A DNA stretch of 64,000 nt from Flavipsychrobacter sp. GTDB taxonomy: Bacteria > Bacteroidota > Bacteroidia > Chitinophagales > Chitinophagaceae. Where the stretch lies: positions 24,363 to 88,362 of the forward strand of contig JAEUVZ010000076.1 in NCBI GenBank assembly GCA_016786665.1. The letters are read 5' to 3'. Position numbers and translations under genes: made by a program. A model generated the notes under the pieces. It did not search any database, had not been told where the DNA came from, and saw only the letters and a list, made by a program, of their open reading frames with translations. The stretch's first letter is position 1; the number at the start of each line of letters is the position of its first letter. This document shows positions 33,735 through 42,916 of the stretch, one piece after another.

Positions 33735-34484
33735 ATGAAACATATTCTTTTTTTATCCTTCTGGTTCTTTTCATTCAGTTACCATTCGCATTGCCAGGAA
33801 AGTGAGCTGAAAGCGGTGGCCCTGGATATAGTGACCTATAAATACCTGGTGAAAGCCTACAATACCGTCAGCTACTCCCGCAAATCGACCACCACGCTGT
33901 GGCCTAACTACTATGTGAAGAGCCAGGCGCGGCAGGAAGACTATGCCTTCCTGCATCCTTCCATCGCCTTTGCGTGGAGTACCAGGAGGAGCAATATGGC
34001 GGAAGTGGAATTGACTTCATTCCGCTTTGGGCGTAGTAAAGATGTAGTGTACGCCTACGACTCTGCCGGCAACCTGCAGGGTGCTGCATCGGGCGCAACC
34101 TTTTCCTCCGCGGATATAGCGCTCCGTATAGAGCGGGTAGTGAACTTCGATAAGCGGCACCGTATGCGGTGCAGGCCGATGCTGGGGTTTGCACTCAGTC
34201 CTTATTATACGCTGGATAAGGTAGCGGCCTATACTACTGCTATGCTTCCTTCCACCGTTCAGCACTTTGGCGTGCGGGGCTATATCATTCCACGCATTAA
34301 CTACAGCATTACGAAGCGCCTGGTACTGGATGTGAATATACCGGTATTGGTAGCCGACCTTGACATACATGTAAATCGCGCATTCAATCCCGCACTGGGC
34401 AAAGAGGCCCGTACAAGCATAGGCGACTTTAACGTGTTTCCGCGTAGTTTTTCCGCACGGTTAGGATTAGGCATGCGCCTGTAG
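33735..34484 (+). CDS. Outer-membrane beta-barrel protein (unknown)
   Basis: 249 residues from the ATG at 33735, which starts a signal peptide (MKHILFLSFWFFSFSYHSHC). An ATG 24 codons upstream gives no signal and is rejected. The mature part alternates hydrophobic and polar residues (FAWSTRRSNMAEVELTSFRF, PMLGFALSPYYTL, LVLDVNIPVLVADL) and ends RLGLGMRL, a typical barrel C-terminus. A TACCTTTG box at 33647-33654 is a likely promoter, with a leader of ~75 bases. Function unknown. Confidence 0.55.
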   Translation: MKHILFLSFWFFSFSYHSHCQESELKAVALDIVTYKYLVKAYNTVSYSRKSTTTLWPNYYVKSQARQEDYAFLHPSIAFAWSTRRSNMAEVELTSFRFGRSKDVVYAYDSAGNLQGAASGATFSSADIALRIERVVNFDKRHRMRCRPMLGFALSPYYTLDKVAAYTTAMLPSTVQHFGVRGYIIPRINYSITKRLVLDVNIPVLVADLDIHVNRAFNPALGKEARTSIGDFNVFPRSFSARLGLGMRL

Positions 34485-34709
34485 CTTTTTTTTGACGGTT
34501 TGTAATGCGCTTGTTACGAGCCATTTATGCGGGCTGGCATATAGTATGCGTATATAAGTTGGCAAAACTCATCTGTGTTTAGTACTTTTAACGGGTCAGG
34601 TTATTAGGGAGGAGGGTTCCGTTCATTCCTCCATTTCATTCATCCTTTCCCAGCGGCCGTACCTAATGAGAGGCTGTCTCCACACCGGGAAATACAAATA
34701 CAGATAGTA
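34485..34709 (+). promoter_or_regulatory. 225-base leader/spacer with possible RNA structure
   Basis: No gene or tRNA is seen. The second half can fold: ATTAGG (34603-34608) pairs with CCTAAT (34662-34667) and encloses GGAGGA (34608-34613) with TCCTCC (34627-34632). It lies just before the dapB-like gene and could be a structured leader. No known riboswitch class is recognised. Confidence 0.3.
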
Positions 34710-35486
34710 ATGGTAAACATAGGTTTGATAGGATTTGGAAAGACAGGTAAAGTGATTGCCGGCGAACTGCTTAACGAGCCTACCGTGAACCTGCAATGGG
34801 TACTACGCCGCACCCATACTGAAGAAGGGGAATTCGCGGGGCAGCTGCTCGGGTTGCACAAAAATGAGGGAGCAATCTATTCCTCTGAAGGGCTGGACTA
34901 CGACGCTTTCTTTTCCCAACACCCGGTAGATATAGTGGTCGATTTTTCACATTATTCCACTATTGGCGTTTACCACCAGGCAATAAAAAAAGCAGGTTTC
35001 GGCCTTGTATCGGCTATATCCAATTACCCGGAAGAAGGGATTGAAAAAATAAATGACATAGCGGGAACGGCCCGTGTGCTGTACTCCCCTAACATTACGC
35101 TCGGCATCAACTTCCTGATCGTCATCTCAGAAGTGCTGCAGAAGATAGCGCCGTGGGCAGATATTGAAATAATAGAAGAGCATTTCAGGAGTAAGCCGGA
35201 GATTTCAGGCACTGCGGTGCGCATCGCCAATGTATTGGGCCTTACGCACGAGAAGCACATTAACTCCATTCGCATAGGTGGTATAGTAGGGAAACACGAG
35301 GTGATATTCGGGCTGCCCAATCAAACAATCCGCCTCACGCACGAAACCAACAACCGAGCGGCCTTTGGCCAGGGTATTATCTTTGGCATCAAGTACCTGG
35401 CAGACAAAGGCCCGGGCCTCTACAGCATGGACCAGATAATAAAAGAGAAATTTGTCGCCAATATTATGGCCGGTAGCTTTAACTGA
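34710..35486 (+). CDS. Diverged DapB-family (dihydrodipicolinate reductase-like) protein
   Basis: 258 residues. A Rossmann start (VNIGLIGFGKTGKVIAGEL) and the DapB C-terminal domain are clear (APWADIEIIEEHFRSKPEIS then GTAVRIANVL, and a final FGIKYLADKGPGLYSMDQII). In authentic DapB the core motif is E-x-H-H-R-x-K-x-D-x-P-S-G-T; here it reads EEHFRSKPEISGT, with the first His and the Lys kept, the second His replaced by Phe, and the D-x-P-S part lost. The usual GTTG loop reads SAISNYPEE. It may be a paralogue acting on a different substrate. It stands alone with no lysine-pathway neighbours. Confidence 0.75.
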   Translation: MVNIGLIGFGKTGKVIAGELLNEPTVNLQWVLRRTHTEEGEFAGQLLGLHKNEGAIYSSEGLDYDAFFSQHPVDIVVDFSHYSTIGVYHQAIKKAGFGLVSAISNYPEEGIEKINDIAGTARVLYSPNITLGINFLIVISEVLQKIAPWADIEIIEEHFRSKPEISGTAVRIANVLGLTHEKHINSIRIGGIVGKHEVIFGLPNQTIRLTHETNNRAAFGQGIIFGIKYLADKGPGLYSMDQIIKEKFVANIMAGSFN

Positions 35487-35491
35487 TGCTG

Positions 35492-38044
35492 TTACCAGTC
35501 GCCGCTCACGCTGCCGTTCCCGTTTAGCAGGTTACTAAGGCCGATACGGATAGCGAACGATGGTTTGCTCCGGTAGCTGTCCCACGACTGCACAAAGTCG
35601 ACGCGGAACAGGCGTGCCATTTTGTAGCCTATGTTGTCAATGCTCACAAATGCCTCGGTGTAATAATTGCCACTGCTGGCGTAGAAGGTATTGGTGCCTA
35701 GTATAAAGTACCATTGCAGCTGGCGCAGCAGCGGTATTTTATTTGTCAGCAGCCCTTTCATAGAATACTCCAGGTGGGCTTCTCCGTATAGCTGTTCCGT
35801 GTTGCTGTGCGTGTAGTAGGGGAGGTTCTGGAAACTGCGTTGGTAGGGCGCGGCGAGCAATATCTGGTTGCCGTTCAGGTGCATCATATCCTGGCTGCCT
35901 ACGGCCCGGGCGTTCAGGAAGCCGCCGGCGGCGATGTTGTAGGAGAGGCTGCCCAGCAATTTCAACGGCAGCACATCGGTTATCCCCAAGCGCCATTTGT
36001 CAAAGTCCACATCACTGTTCAGCACGCCGGAAATACCTTTTTCGTAGTCGAGGGAGAACAGCGGCCATTTACTGCCGTTAGATACCTTGTAGTCGGGGTA
36101 CTGGGTGTAGGTGTGGCCGGGCTTGTACGATATGCTGGCTTTGGCCAGCACGGCCTGGTGGTTTTGCCACAATACTGTTTTCAGTGAGGCGGGAATGTTC
36201 TCCGTAAATGGCTGCACATCGCTGGACGCCCACGAAAAGTTGCTGGTGTTAAAGAGAATGTAGCGCTCCTGCCAGCCTGCGCTCAGTCGCCAGCGAAGGC
36301 CGTTTCCGTAGCTGCGGTTGAAGAAGATGTTCGCCTGCATGCGCTCATAGAGCTTCATGTGGTTCTTTTGGTAAAGGAGCGTGGAAACTACGTTGTAGAT
36401 AGGTTCTATCGGGTTAGAGGGATTGTACTGAAACACATAACTGCCGCCGCTTATCCCTACCGACCAGCCTCTGCCTATCCAGTCTCTCCGGTTTTGGGTG
36501 TACACCATGGAGCCTATGGCATTAAAGTGCCCGTTGCTGACGCCATAGCGCGTAGCTACTGTGGTGCTCAGGTACTTGCCCGTGTCTATAAGGTGCCCAC
36601 ACGACAGGATGGGCGATATGTTGATGCCCTCGACGGTATTGTAGCTCACCATGCCCCTGCTACCCGGCACCAGGTCCAGCAAGGGATTGATGCGGAAGCG
36701 GTTTTTGTACGCTTTCGTGTTATAAGATTCCCCGCTTATTATAAAGTCTACTACGCTGAAGCGGTTGCCTTTGCGGCGCATAGAGTCGCGGTAAGCCGGG
36801 TCGTTGTACTTTTTGTTGATGCTGTCCTTGGCTACATAGTCGTTTACCTCGTCGTCCTCCAGCGGTATCGGACGTGACTCCGTCCAGTAAGAGCTGTCTT
36901 TTTTATTGGCGTCGCGCTCGTAACTGCTGGTGATCCGCTGGTTAAATATGGTGTCGGGTATGGGCTTGTTTACTTTCTGGTTATCATATACCGTTACAAA
37001 GTAGCCGGCTATGTTAAACCCGAATATGCCAATAGTGGGGTATATCACCTGGCTCTTTACTACCCATGTATCGGTTTCCAGCGGAAGAAATCCCTGTTCT
37101 ATGCGCAGGGTGTCTATCAGGTCCAGGGCGTTTTCTTTGGTAGCCTGCAGTACCAGGCTGTGTATCGCCCAGTCTTTATCTACTATGTATATGGTGCCTT
37201 CCAGCAGGGGCTCATACTTTCGCCTGGGGGTTACTTTTATCTTGTTGATGGTGTAGTCGCCTTCTTTAAACTCGCCCTGGTAGGTGTAGCGGTAATAGTT
37301 CAGCGCATTCTCACTGATGGGGGATACAAACCCGCGAGAACTCACATCAGAGATGATGGTTACGTTGTTTTCGTAAAAGGTAATAACGGGTGGCATTTGC
37401 GAGAAGCCGAGCCCGTTCGGGTCGCCGCTCTCTTTTACCGAGTGGATAATGGTGCGCTCCTTGTCTCCCTGAGAAAAGTATTCGGCGTTCTCCTCGCACA
37501 GGTACAGTACGCCTTTTCCGTTGCTGTCTGCGCCCAGTCCTTCTTTCAGTTCCTTTTCATCGTTGCCGGAAAGGAGCTTCAGCATTCCGCCCGGTTTAAA
37601 TTCGCGGTTGCGCAACACGCCTTTCAGGTAAATGGATGTCTGGAACGATTTTACCTGTTGCAGGTGGAACTTTCTCCGCTTTATTGCATTGCGAATGATA
37701 TAGTAGGCGGGATCTTCATCCTTTATCACCACTTCGTCCATTTCCAGCGCCTGTTCTTTCAGCTTAAAGTTCACTACCGACGGCTCGTTGTCCTTCACGG
37801 TCACTTTCAGCACCTGCTGCTGGTAACCCATATTCTGGGTAGTGAGGGAATAGGTGCCTGCGCTTATATGCAATTGGTACTCTCCGTTGGCATTGGCGCT
37901 GGTTCCCGTGGTGGTACCCTTCACGAATACGATGGCAAAGGGTACCCCCTCGCCCTTATCGTCCGTTACCTTCCCTTTTATTATCCCGGCCAGGGCCGCT
38001 ATGGGCGCAAATGCCAGGAGCAGTAGCGTAAATGTTCTCCGCAT
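35492..38044 (-). CDS. DUF5686 protein with CarboxypepD_reg-like domain
   Basis: 850 residues. Signal peptide (MRRTFTLLLLAFAPIAALA), then a CarboxypepD_reg-like domain (~20-105: GIIKGKVTDDKGEGVPFAIV, YSLTTQNMGYQQQVL), a linker (EMDEVVIKDEDPAYYIIRNA, typical of DUF5686), and a long C-terminal beta-barrel region with alternating strands. It lacks a TonB box and plug. DUF5686 proteins are outer-membrane proteins of Bacteroidota with unknown ligands. It is transcribed towards the dapB-like gene and ends 5 bp from it. Confidence 0.88.
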   Translation of the reverse strand: MRRTFTLLLLAFAPIAALAGIIKGKVTDDKGEGVPFAIVFVKGTTTGTSANANGEYQLHISAGTYSLTTQNMGYQQQVLKVTVKDNEPSVVNFKLKEQALEMDEVVIKDEDPAYYIIRNAIKRRKFHLQQVKSFQTSIYLKGVLRNREFKPGGMLKLLSGNDEKELKEGLGADSNGKGVLYLCEENAEYFSQGDKERTIIHSVKESGDPNGLGFSQMPPVITFYENNVTIISDVSSRGFVSPISENALNYYRYTYQGEFKEGDYTINKIKVTPRRKYEPLLEGTIYIVDKDWAIHSLVLQATKENALDLIDTLRIEQGFLPLETDTWVVKSQVIYPTIGIFGFNIAGYFVTVYDNQKVNKPIPDTIFNQRITSSYERDANKKDSSYWTESRPIPLEDDEVNDYVAKDSINKKYNDPAYRDSMRRKGNRFSVVDFIISGESYNTKAYKNRFRINPLLDLVPGSRGMVSYNTVEGINISPILSCGHLIDTGKYLSTTVATRYGVSNGHFNAIGSMVYTQNRRDWIGRGWSVGISGGSYVFQYNPSNPIEPIYNVVSTLLYQKNHMKLYERMQANIFFNRSYGNGLRWRLSAGWQERYILFNTSNFSWASSDVQPFTENIPASLKTVLWQNHQAVLAKASISYKPGHTYTQYPDYKVSNGSKWPLFSLDYEKGISGVLNSDVDFDKWRLGITDVLPLKLLGSLSYNIAAGGFLNARAVGSQDMMHLNGNQILLAAPYQRSFQNLPYYTHSNTEQLYGEAHLEYSMKGLLTNKIPLLRQLQWYFILGTNTFYASSGNYYTEAFVSIDNIGYKMARLFRVDFVQSWDSYRSKPSFAIRIGLSNLLNGNGSVSGDW

Positions 38045-38138
38045 GTCAAGATGGTGTTTATACAGGCACTATTACAGGCGCGCAGTGGCGGCGGTAATTA
38101 ATATATAAATCGAACGGGAGCCTAAAAAGTTACAAATG

Positions 38139-38774
38139 CTAGAAGAGGCCATGCAGTTGTGCGTCTATGCGGCGTACCACCTCGGCAAAGTCTTCTTCTT
38201 TTTCCGCAAAGTTGCTGTTGTCTACATCTATGATCAGCAGCGGCCCGTCTTTATAGGAGTCTATCCATTTATTATAAAATTCGTTCAGGCGTTTCAGGTA
38301 GTCCAGGCGGATGTTTTCTTCATATTCCCGGCCGCGTTTCTGAATCTGGTCTACCAGTTTGGGTATGGAGGCTCTCAGGTATATCAGCAGGTCGGGCGGT
38401 GTTACCATCCGCTTCAGGGTACCGAAGAAGCTGGCGTAGTTTTCAAAATCGCGCTTTGTCATCAGTCCCATTTCATACAGGTTGGGAGCAAATATGTGCG
38501 CGTCCTCATATATGGTGCGGTCCTGTATTACCGATTTGCCGCTGCCTTTTATGTCTATCAGGTTGGCCAGGCGGTTGTTCAGAAAGTATATCTGCAGGTT
38601 GAACGACCAGCGCTGCATATCCTCGTAGAAATCTACCAGGTAGGGATTGTGCTCTACGTCCTCAAAATGCGGCATCCATTTATAATGCTTGGCCAGCATG
38701 GTGGTCAGCGTGGTTTTGCCGGAACCAATGTTCCCGGCTACGGCAATATGTTTAGGAGCAGATTTCGGAGGCAT
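38139..38774 (-). CDS. Deoxynucleoside kinase
   Basis: 211 residues. P-loop at ~11-20 (AGNIGSGKTTL); the substrate-binding HFEDVEHNPYL; the DRx motif QDRTIYEDAHIFA; and the lid region QKRGREYEENIRLDYLKRLN. This is the dNK/dCK-type family that phosphorylates deoxyribonucleosides with ATP for nucleotide salvage. Cytoplasmic. It is 94 bp upstream of the DUF5686 gene on the same strand and is probably transcribed on its own. Confidence 0.93.
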   Translation of the reverse strand: MPPKSAPKHIAVAGNIGSGKTTLTTMLAKHYKWMPHFEDVEHNPYLVDFYEDMQRWSFNLQIYFLNNRLANLIDIKGSGKSVIQDRTIYEDAHIFAPNLYEMGLMTKRDFENYASFFGTLKRMVTPPDLLIYLRASIPKLVDQIQKRGREYEENIRLDYLKRLNEFYNKWIDSYKDGPLLIIDVDNSNFAEKEEDFAEVVRRIDAQLHGLF

Positions 38775-38874
38775 GCGGACGATTTACTTGGACTATATGA
38801 TACAATATAATGCAGAAGGAGGGAATATTCCAGTCTCCTTAACAAAATGGGACTAACTTTTTATAAATAGAAAA

Positions 38875-39873
38875 TTAATAATAGTGGATTCCTATCAGCT
38901 TCCGTGCTTCGGCTATGGTTTTTGCAGCGCTTATACGTGCTTTCTCGGCTCCCTGTTTCAGTATGCCGCGTATCCGCGCTTCGTCTTGCTGTAGTTCGGC
39001 GGCTTTTTCGCGTATGGGAGCTACAAAGCGCACCATATCTTCCGCCAGTTGCTTTTTCATGTCGCCGTAGCGTATGTTGCAGCTATTGTAGGCGGCGCGG
39101 TAGGTTTCCAGCGTGGCAGGTTCCGATACCAGCTGCATCAGCAGGAAGATGTTCTGTATATAGTCCGGCATTTCGCTGTTGGGCTCAGTGGGGCCGCCGT
39201 CGGTTTTGGCCTTCATTATTTTTTTGCGGATAACGTCGTCTTCATCGGCGAGATAGATGGTAGCATTTACGTTTTCGCTTTTACTCATTTTCCCGGCTCC
39301 GTCCAGGCTGGGAACTTTTACCAGTTCGCTGCCAAAGTTAAAGGGCACCGGCTCAGGGAACAGTTCCCCGTAGCGACTGTTGAAGCGGTGTGCGAAGTTG
39401 CGCGCCATTTCCAGGTGTTGTTCCTGGTCTTTGCCCACGGGCACTTTCACCGCCCGGTGTATGAGTATATCTGCCGCCATCAGTACGGGGTAGGTGAGCA
39501 GTCCGGCGTTCACGTTGTCGGGCTGCTGACGGACCTTGTCTTTGAAGGTGGGCACCTTTTCCAGCTCGCCTTTGTAAGCCATCATGTTCAGCATCAGGTA
39601 CAGTTCGGGTATCTCCGGCAGGTCGCTTTGGGCATAGAGCGATACTTTTTCGGGGTCCAGGCCGCTGGCTATATTTTCCGCCACTACCCTGAAAACGTTT
39701 GCTTTCAGGTCTTTAGGGTCGGGGTGAGTAGTGAGCGAATGGTAGTCAGCTACAAAAAAATAGCATTCGTGGCTATCCTGCATCTTCACATAGTTCTGCA
39801 TCGCCCCAAAGTAGTTGCCCAAATGTAAATATCCCGTGGAGCGGATGCCGCTCACTACTATTTCCTTACTCAT
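38875..39873 (-). CDS. trpS: Tryptophanyl-tRNA synthetase
   Basis: 332 residues from the ATG at 39873; an upstream in-frame extension of 12 residues is rejected because MSKEIVVSGIRSTGYLHLGN is the normal start. Class I signatures: YLHLGNYFG (HIGH-type) and GKMSKSEN (KMSKS). Substrate contacts of TrpRS are seen in HECYFFVADYHSLTT and VGKDQEQHLEMARNFAHRFN. It charges tRNA-Trp. A hairpin at 39915-39940 separates it from the upstream M56 operon. Confidence 0.98.
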   Translation of the reverse strand: MSKEIVVSGIRSTGYLHLGNYFGAMQNYVKMQDSHECYFFVADYHSLTTHPDPKDLKANVFRVVAENIASGLDPEKVSLYAQSDLPEIPELYLMLNMMAYKGELEKVPTFKDKVRQQPDNVNAGLLTYPVLMAADILIHRAVKVPVGKDQEQHLEMARNFAHRFNSRYGELFPEPVPFNFGSELVKVPSLDGAGKMSKSENVNATIYLADEDDVIRKKIMKAKTDGGPTEPNSEMPDYIQNIFLLMQLVSEPATLETYRAAYNSCNIRYGDMKKQLAEDMVRFVAPIREKAAELQQDEARIRGILKQGAEKARISAAKTIAEARKLIGIHYY

Positions 39874-39914
39874 AACGGGCGGCAAGATACAAAAGGGATA
39901 GCGCAGCACAAAAA

Positions 39915-39940
39915 GAAGGCAGGGGTGATCCCCTGCCTTT
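39915..39940 (-). terminator. Terminator of the blaI-M56 operon
   Basis: The inverted repeat AAGGCAGGGG / CCCCTGCCTT with a 6-base loop lies 33 bases beyond the stop of the last M56 gene and before the trpS start on the minus strand. A-rich sequence upstream becomes U-rich in the transcript. Confidence 0.75.
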
Positions 39941-39972
39941 GTTGACTATTATTTGCAGGTATGCCAGGTGTG

Positions 39973-41253
39973 TTAGGGTAACTTATACATTATCGGCAAC
40001 GTGTACCGTACTTTTACAGGTTTACCGTCTTTCATGCCCGGTTTCCAGCGGGGCATGTTTTGCACTACCTTCTTTGCCGATTCGGTCAGCGAAGGATGTA
40101 TGTTGTTGAGTACTTCTATGTTTTCCAGGTTGCCCTTTTCGTTTACATCAAAGAGTACCAGTACCCGGCCTTCTGCCTTTTCTGCCTGTGCGTCCTTCGG
40201 ATATTTAATATTCTTTACCAGGTAGGCAACCATGTCCCCGTCAAACCGGGGCGGTACATCATAGGTGCTTTGCGTGGCTGCCTCCCCGTTATCTGAAATT
40301 TTCCTGATGCGTATGCCTTCTCCGTTATTCAGCTTTTGCCTTATGGCAGCAGTGTCTGGCTTTTCACTGCCTATTACAAATGTTTTTTGGGGCGGTTCGG
40401 CTTTTGTGTCCTGTGTCTCTATTTTTACTTTTTTACTTTGAGCCACTACGTTGGCGGATTGGAAGAATACTATACCAGCTACCAGCATTGTGGAAAGTAC
40501 CACCACCTTTAGTTTTCCCGTGCGGGCTTTGTTTTGTAACATCATAATTCTGCGTTTTATTGGATGATGAAAAAATGTGTGCGATAGAGCGAAATGCCTG
40601 GTGTGGAACAGTTCGTTCAGCAGGGTAGTGCTGTATTGTTGCCTGTCAATACCGGCTGCTGCATCGGCCTGGAATTCGTGCACGGTCTTCAATTCTTTAG
40701 CTATCACAAAGAGCATCACATTAGGCCATGCCAGGCATTGCAGCAGGCGCATCAGCACTATGTCGTAGCTGTGTTTTAGCGAAACGTGCGCCTGCTCGTG
40801 CAACAGCACTGCATTGTCAGCTTCTTCTGCCGGAATGAATACATAATTGAACCAACTGCCGGGTCCCATAGTGGTATTCTTTATCAGGCGAATGCCATCC
40901 CGGTTCTCAGCAGGGTACCTTTTCAGGAAAAGCATTATCTGCGTCATTTGTGCAGCAAGGTATCCCAGCAAAGCAAAGCTGATGGCAATGTAGGCAATGG
41001 GCAAAATGTTTAGCGCATTGGCTTTTTCTGAAACTTCAGAGCCGATAGTGACCACCGGCAATACCAACTCTGTTATAGCATTGTCCCGGGCTGTAGCCAC
41101 CGGAAATGAAGCAAATGGCAATACGAATGGAACAACCATATTCAGCAGCAAATACGCCCGGCTCCATTTATGGTCTGTCCTGTTTTTCAGAAAGAGCAGG
41201 TAAACCAGGTATAACAGTGCGGTATAGATAGAAATCTGTATGAAGTATATCAT
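39973..41253 (-). CDS. M56 (BlaR1-type) peptidase-TonB fusion, copy 2
   Basis: 426 residues. Three membrane segments at ~3-22, 34-50 and 82-110; a cytoplasmic gluzincin site H152-E-Q-A-H156 followed by SYDIVLMRLLQCLAWPN; a membrane helix at ~250-272; then a C-terminal TonB-type domain (~335-426: YLVKNIKYPKDAQ, GRVLVLFDVNEKG, RWKPGMKDGKPVKVRYTLPI). In BlaR1/MecR1 systems the peptidase is activated by an outside signal and inactivates the BlaI repressor. Here the sensor part is a TonB-like domain, not a penicillin-binding domain. Very similar to the gene before it, 12 bp away. Confidence 0.9.
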   Translation of the reverse strand: MIYFIQISIYTALLYLVYLLFLKNRTDHKWSRAYLLLNMVVPFVLPFASFPVATARDNAITELVLPVVTIGSEVSEKANALNILPIAYIAISFALLGYLAAQMTQIMLFLKRYPAENRDGIRLIKNTTMGPGSWFNYVFIPAEEADNAVLLHEQAHVSLKHSYDIVLMRLLQCLAWPNVMLFVIAKELKTVHEFQADAAAGIDRQQYSTTLLNELFHTRHFALSHTFFHHPIKRRIMMLQNKARTGKLKVVVLSTMLVAGIVFFQSANVVAQSKKVKIETQDTKAEPPQKTFVIGSEKPDTAAIRQKLNNGEGIRIRKISDNGEAATQSTYDVPPRFDGDMVAYLVKNIKYPKDAQAEKAEGRVLVLFDVNEKGNLENIEVLNNIHPSLTESAKKVVQNMPRWKPGMKDGKPVKVRYTLPIMYKLP

Positions 41254-41265
41254 AGCGGGTTCATT

Positions 41266-42531
41266 TTAGCAGCCATTCGCTGTTACTATCAACTCTTTTC
41301 TCCCGTTCCCTATCAGCATTTGTTTCCTTAGTGCCTCGTCGTAAGGTTGGGGGGCGGGCTGCTCCATCTTGAACTCCACCGGGAGCGTGAAATAGGCCCG
41401 CACTTTCTTTCCGTTCACCTCGGCGGGTGACCATTCTTTCATGGTACTCACCACCCGCAGCACTTCACTGGAAAGCAGTTCGTCGGGTGAGCTGATGACT
41501 GTAGGATTGGAAAGGTTTCCCTGTTCATCAATAATGAACTTTACTTCCACGCGGCCTTCTATTTTTTGAATTTTTGCTTCATCAGGGTAGCGCAGGTTCA
41601 TTCGCATATAGTCGTGCAGATAGCGCTGGCCGATGAATTCGGGAAGTTTATCAACGGAGGTGTAGACGCCCGCTGCGTCTTTAGTACTCCCGGGGTTTGG
41701 CGTAGCAACGTTAGCTACCGCTTCCTTCGGGCTTTGAATGTACAGCATTCCTACTATCATAAGCGGAACGATGGTGGCTGCCTTCAGCAGGCCTGCCGGG
41801 GTACGTTTCTTTTGCAACATCATAATTCTACGTTTTATTGGGTGATGAAAAAAGGTATGAGATAAGGAAAAGTGTTTGGTGTGTAAAAGGCCATTGAGCA
41901 GCGACTCGCTATATCCCTTCCGGTCTATACCCGCCGCTGCATCGGCCTGGAATTCATGAACCGTTTTTAATTCTTTTGCCAGTACAAACAGGAAAAGGTT
42001 GGGCCAGGCGAAGCATTGCAACAAGCGCAGCAGTAAAACATCATAGCTGTGTTTGAGCTTTACATGTGCTTGCTCATGTTCCAATATGGCGTTATCAATA
42101 TCATATTCAGGAATAAATATGTAGTTGAACCAGCTTCCGGGGCCCATGCTGGAATTGCGGATAAGTCGGAAGCCAGCCTGCTTTTCTGTTTTGTAGCGCT
42201 TTATAAAGAGCGTGATACGCACCAGTTGCGCCGCGAGGTATCCCAGCAATGTGAAGCTAATGGCTAGATAGATGATGGGAGCCATGCCGGCGGCTGTTTC
42301 GCTCTTTGATACCTCTGCACCTATGGAAATGGCGGGGAGCATTATTTCAGCAACTGCATTGTGCTTAGTCTGAAAGGCAGGGACGGTAATAAAGGGAAGA
42401 ATAAATGGAAGCCCGATATTCATGAGCAGATAGGCCCGGCTCCAGTTATGGTCTGTCCTGTTCTTCAGGAAAAGGAGATACACTACATATAATAGTATCG
42501 TGTAGATGGTCGCCTGGAAAATGTACATCAT
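41266..42531 (-). CDS. M56 (BlaR1-type) peptidase-TonB fusion, copy 1
   Basis: 421 residues with the same layout as its neighbour: MMYIFQATIYTILLYVVYLL opening helix, the shared FLKNRTDHNWSRAYLL and GPGSWFNYIFIPE segments, the zinc motif EHEQAHVKLKHSYD, the FFHHPIKRRIMMLQ segment before the last membrane helix, and a C-terminal TonB domain (RYPDEAKIQKIEGRVEVKFI, EWSPAEVNGKKVRAYFTLP). The two copies are clearly a tandem duplication; their periplasmic parts have diverged the most. It is 7 bp after blaI, so co-transcribed with it. Confidence 0.9.
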   Translation of the reverse strand: MMYIFQATIYTILLYVVYLLFLKNRTDHNWSRAYLLMNIGLPFILPFITVPAFQTKHNAVAEIMLPAISIGAEVSKSETAAGMAPIIYLAISFTLLGYLAAQLVRITLFIKRYKTEKQAGFRLIRNSSMGPGSWFNYIFIPEYDIDNAILEHEQAHVKLKHSYDVLLLRLLQCFAWPNLFLFVLAKELKTVHEFQADAAAGIDRKGYSESLLNGLLHTKHFSLSHTFFHHPIKRRIMMLQKKRTPAGLLKAATIVPLMIVGMLYIQSPKEAVANVATPNPGSTKDAAGVYTSVDKLPEFIGQRYLHDYMRMNLRYPDEAKIQKIEGRVEVKFIIDEQGNLSNPTVISSPDELLSSEVLRVVSTMKEWSPAEVNGKKVRAYFTLPVEFKMEQPAPQPYDEALRKQMLIGNGRKELIVTANGC

Positions 42532-42538
42532 AAACTGA

Positions 42539-42910
42539 CTATTTTTCGTTTTCCTTTAATTGTTTCAAAATACTTTCGAGTTCTTCAATGCTGATGTCCT
42601 TCTCTTTAGCAAAGAAGGAAAGCATATTGCTGAACGACCCTTCGAAGTATCCTTTTACGAACTGGCTCATGCTGCGGCGGGTGTAATCCTCTTTTGGAAC
42701 CAGCGGATGATACCTGTTGGATTTACCAAACGACTCATGCCCTACAAAGCCTTTTTCTTCCAGTATCTTCACTATGGTGCTCACGGTGTTGTAGTGGGGT
42801 TTGGGTTCCGGCATTTCATCTACTATATCCTTTATAAAGGCCTTCTTCTGCTGCCACAGTACCCGCATTATTTCTTCCTCGGCTTTGGTTAATGGCTTAA
42901 AATGTTTCAT
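42539..42910 (-). CDS. BlaI/MecI-type transcriptional repressor
   Basis: 123 residues. Winged helix-turn-helix at ~8-75 (LTKAEEEIMRVLWQQKKAFI, PHYNTVSTIVKILEEKGFVG, RYHPLVPKEDYTRRSM), followed by a helical dimerisation tail (FVKGYFEGSFSNMLSFFAKE). It heads the operon with two M56-TonB genes. Three palindromes (TACTAA-N4-TTAGTA type) begin 6 bases before its start, so it probably represses its own operon, with the M56 proteins relieving repression by proteolysis. Confidence 0.93.
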   Translation of the reverse strand: MKHFKPLTKAEEEIMRVLWQQKKAFIKDIVDEMPEPKPHYNTVSTIVKILEEKGFVGHESFGKSNRYHPLVPKEDYTRRSMSQFVKGYFEGSFSNMLSFFAKEKDISIEELESILKQLKENEK

Positions 42911-42916
42911 GCTAAC

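Noticed and set aside
34485..34709. tRNA gene in the 225-base spacer
   Set aside because: No T-arm consensus (GTTCRA) or cloverleaf could be found on either strand; no spacer in the window holds a convincing tRNA.
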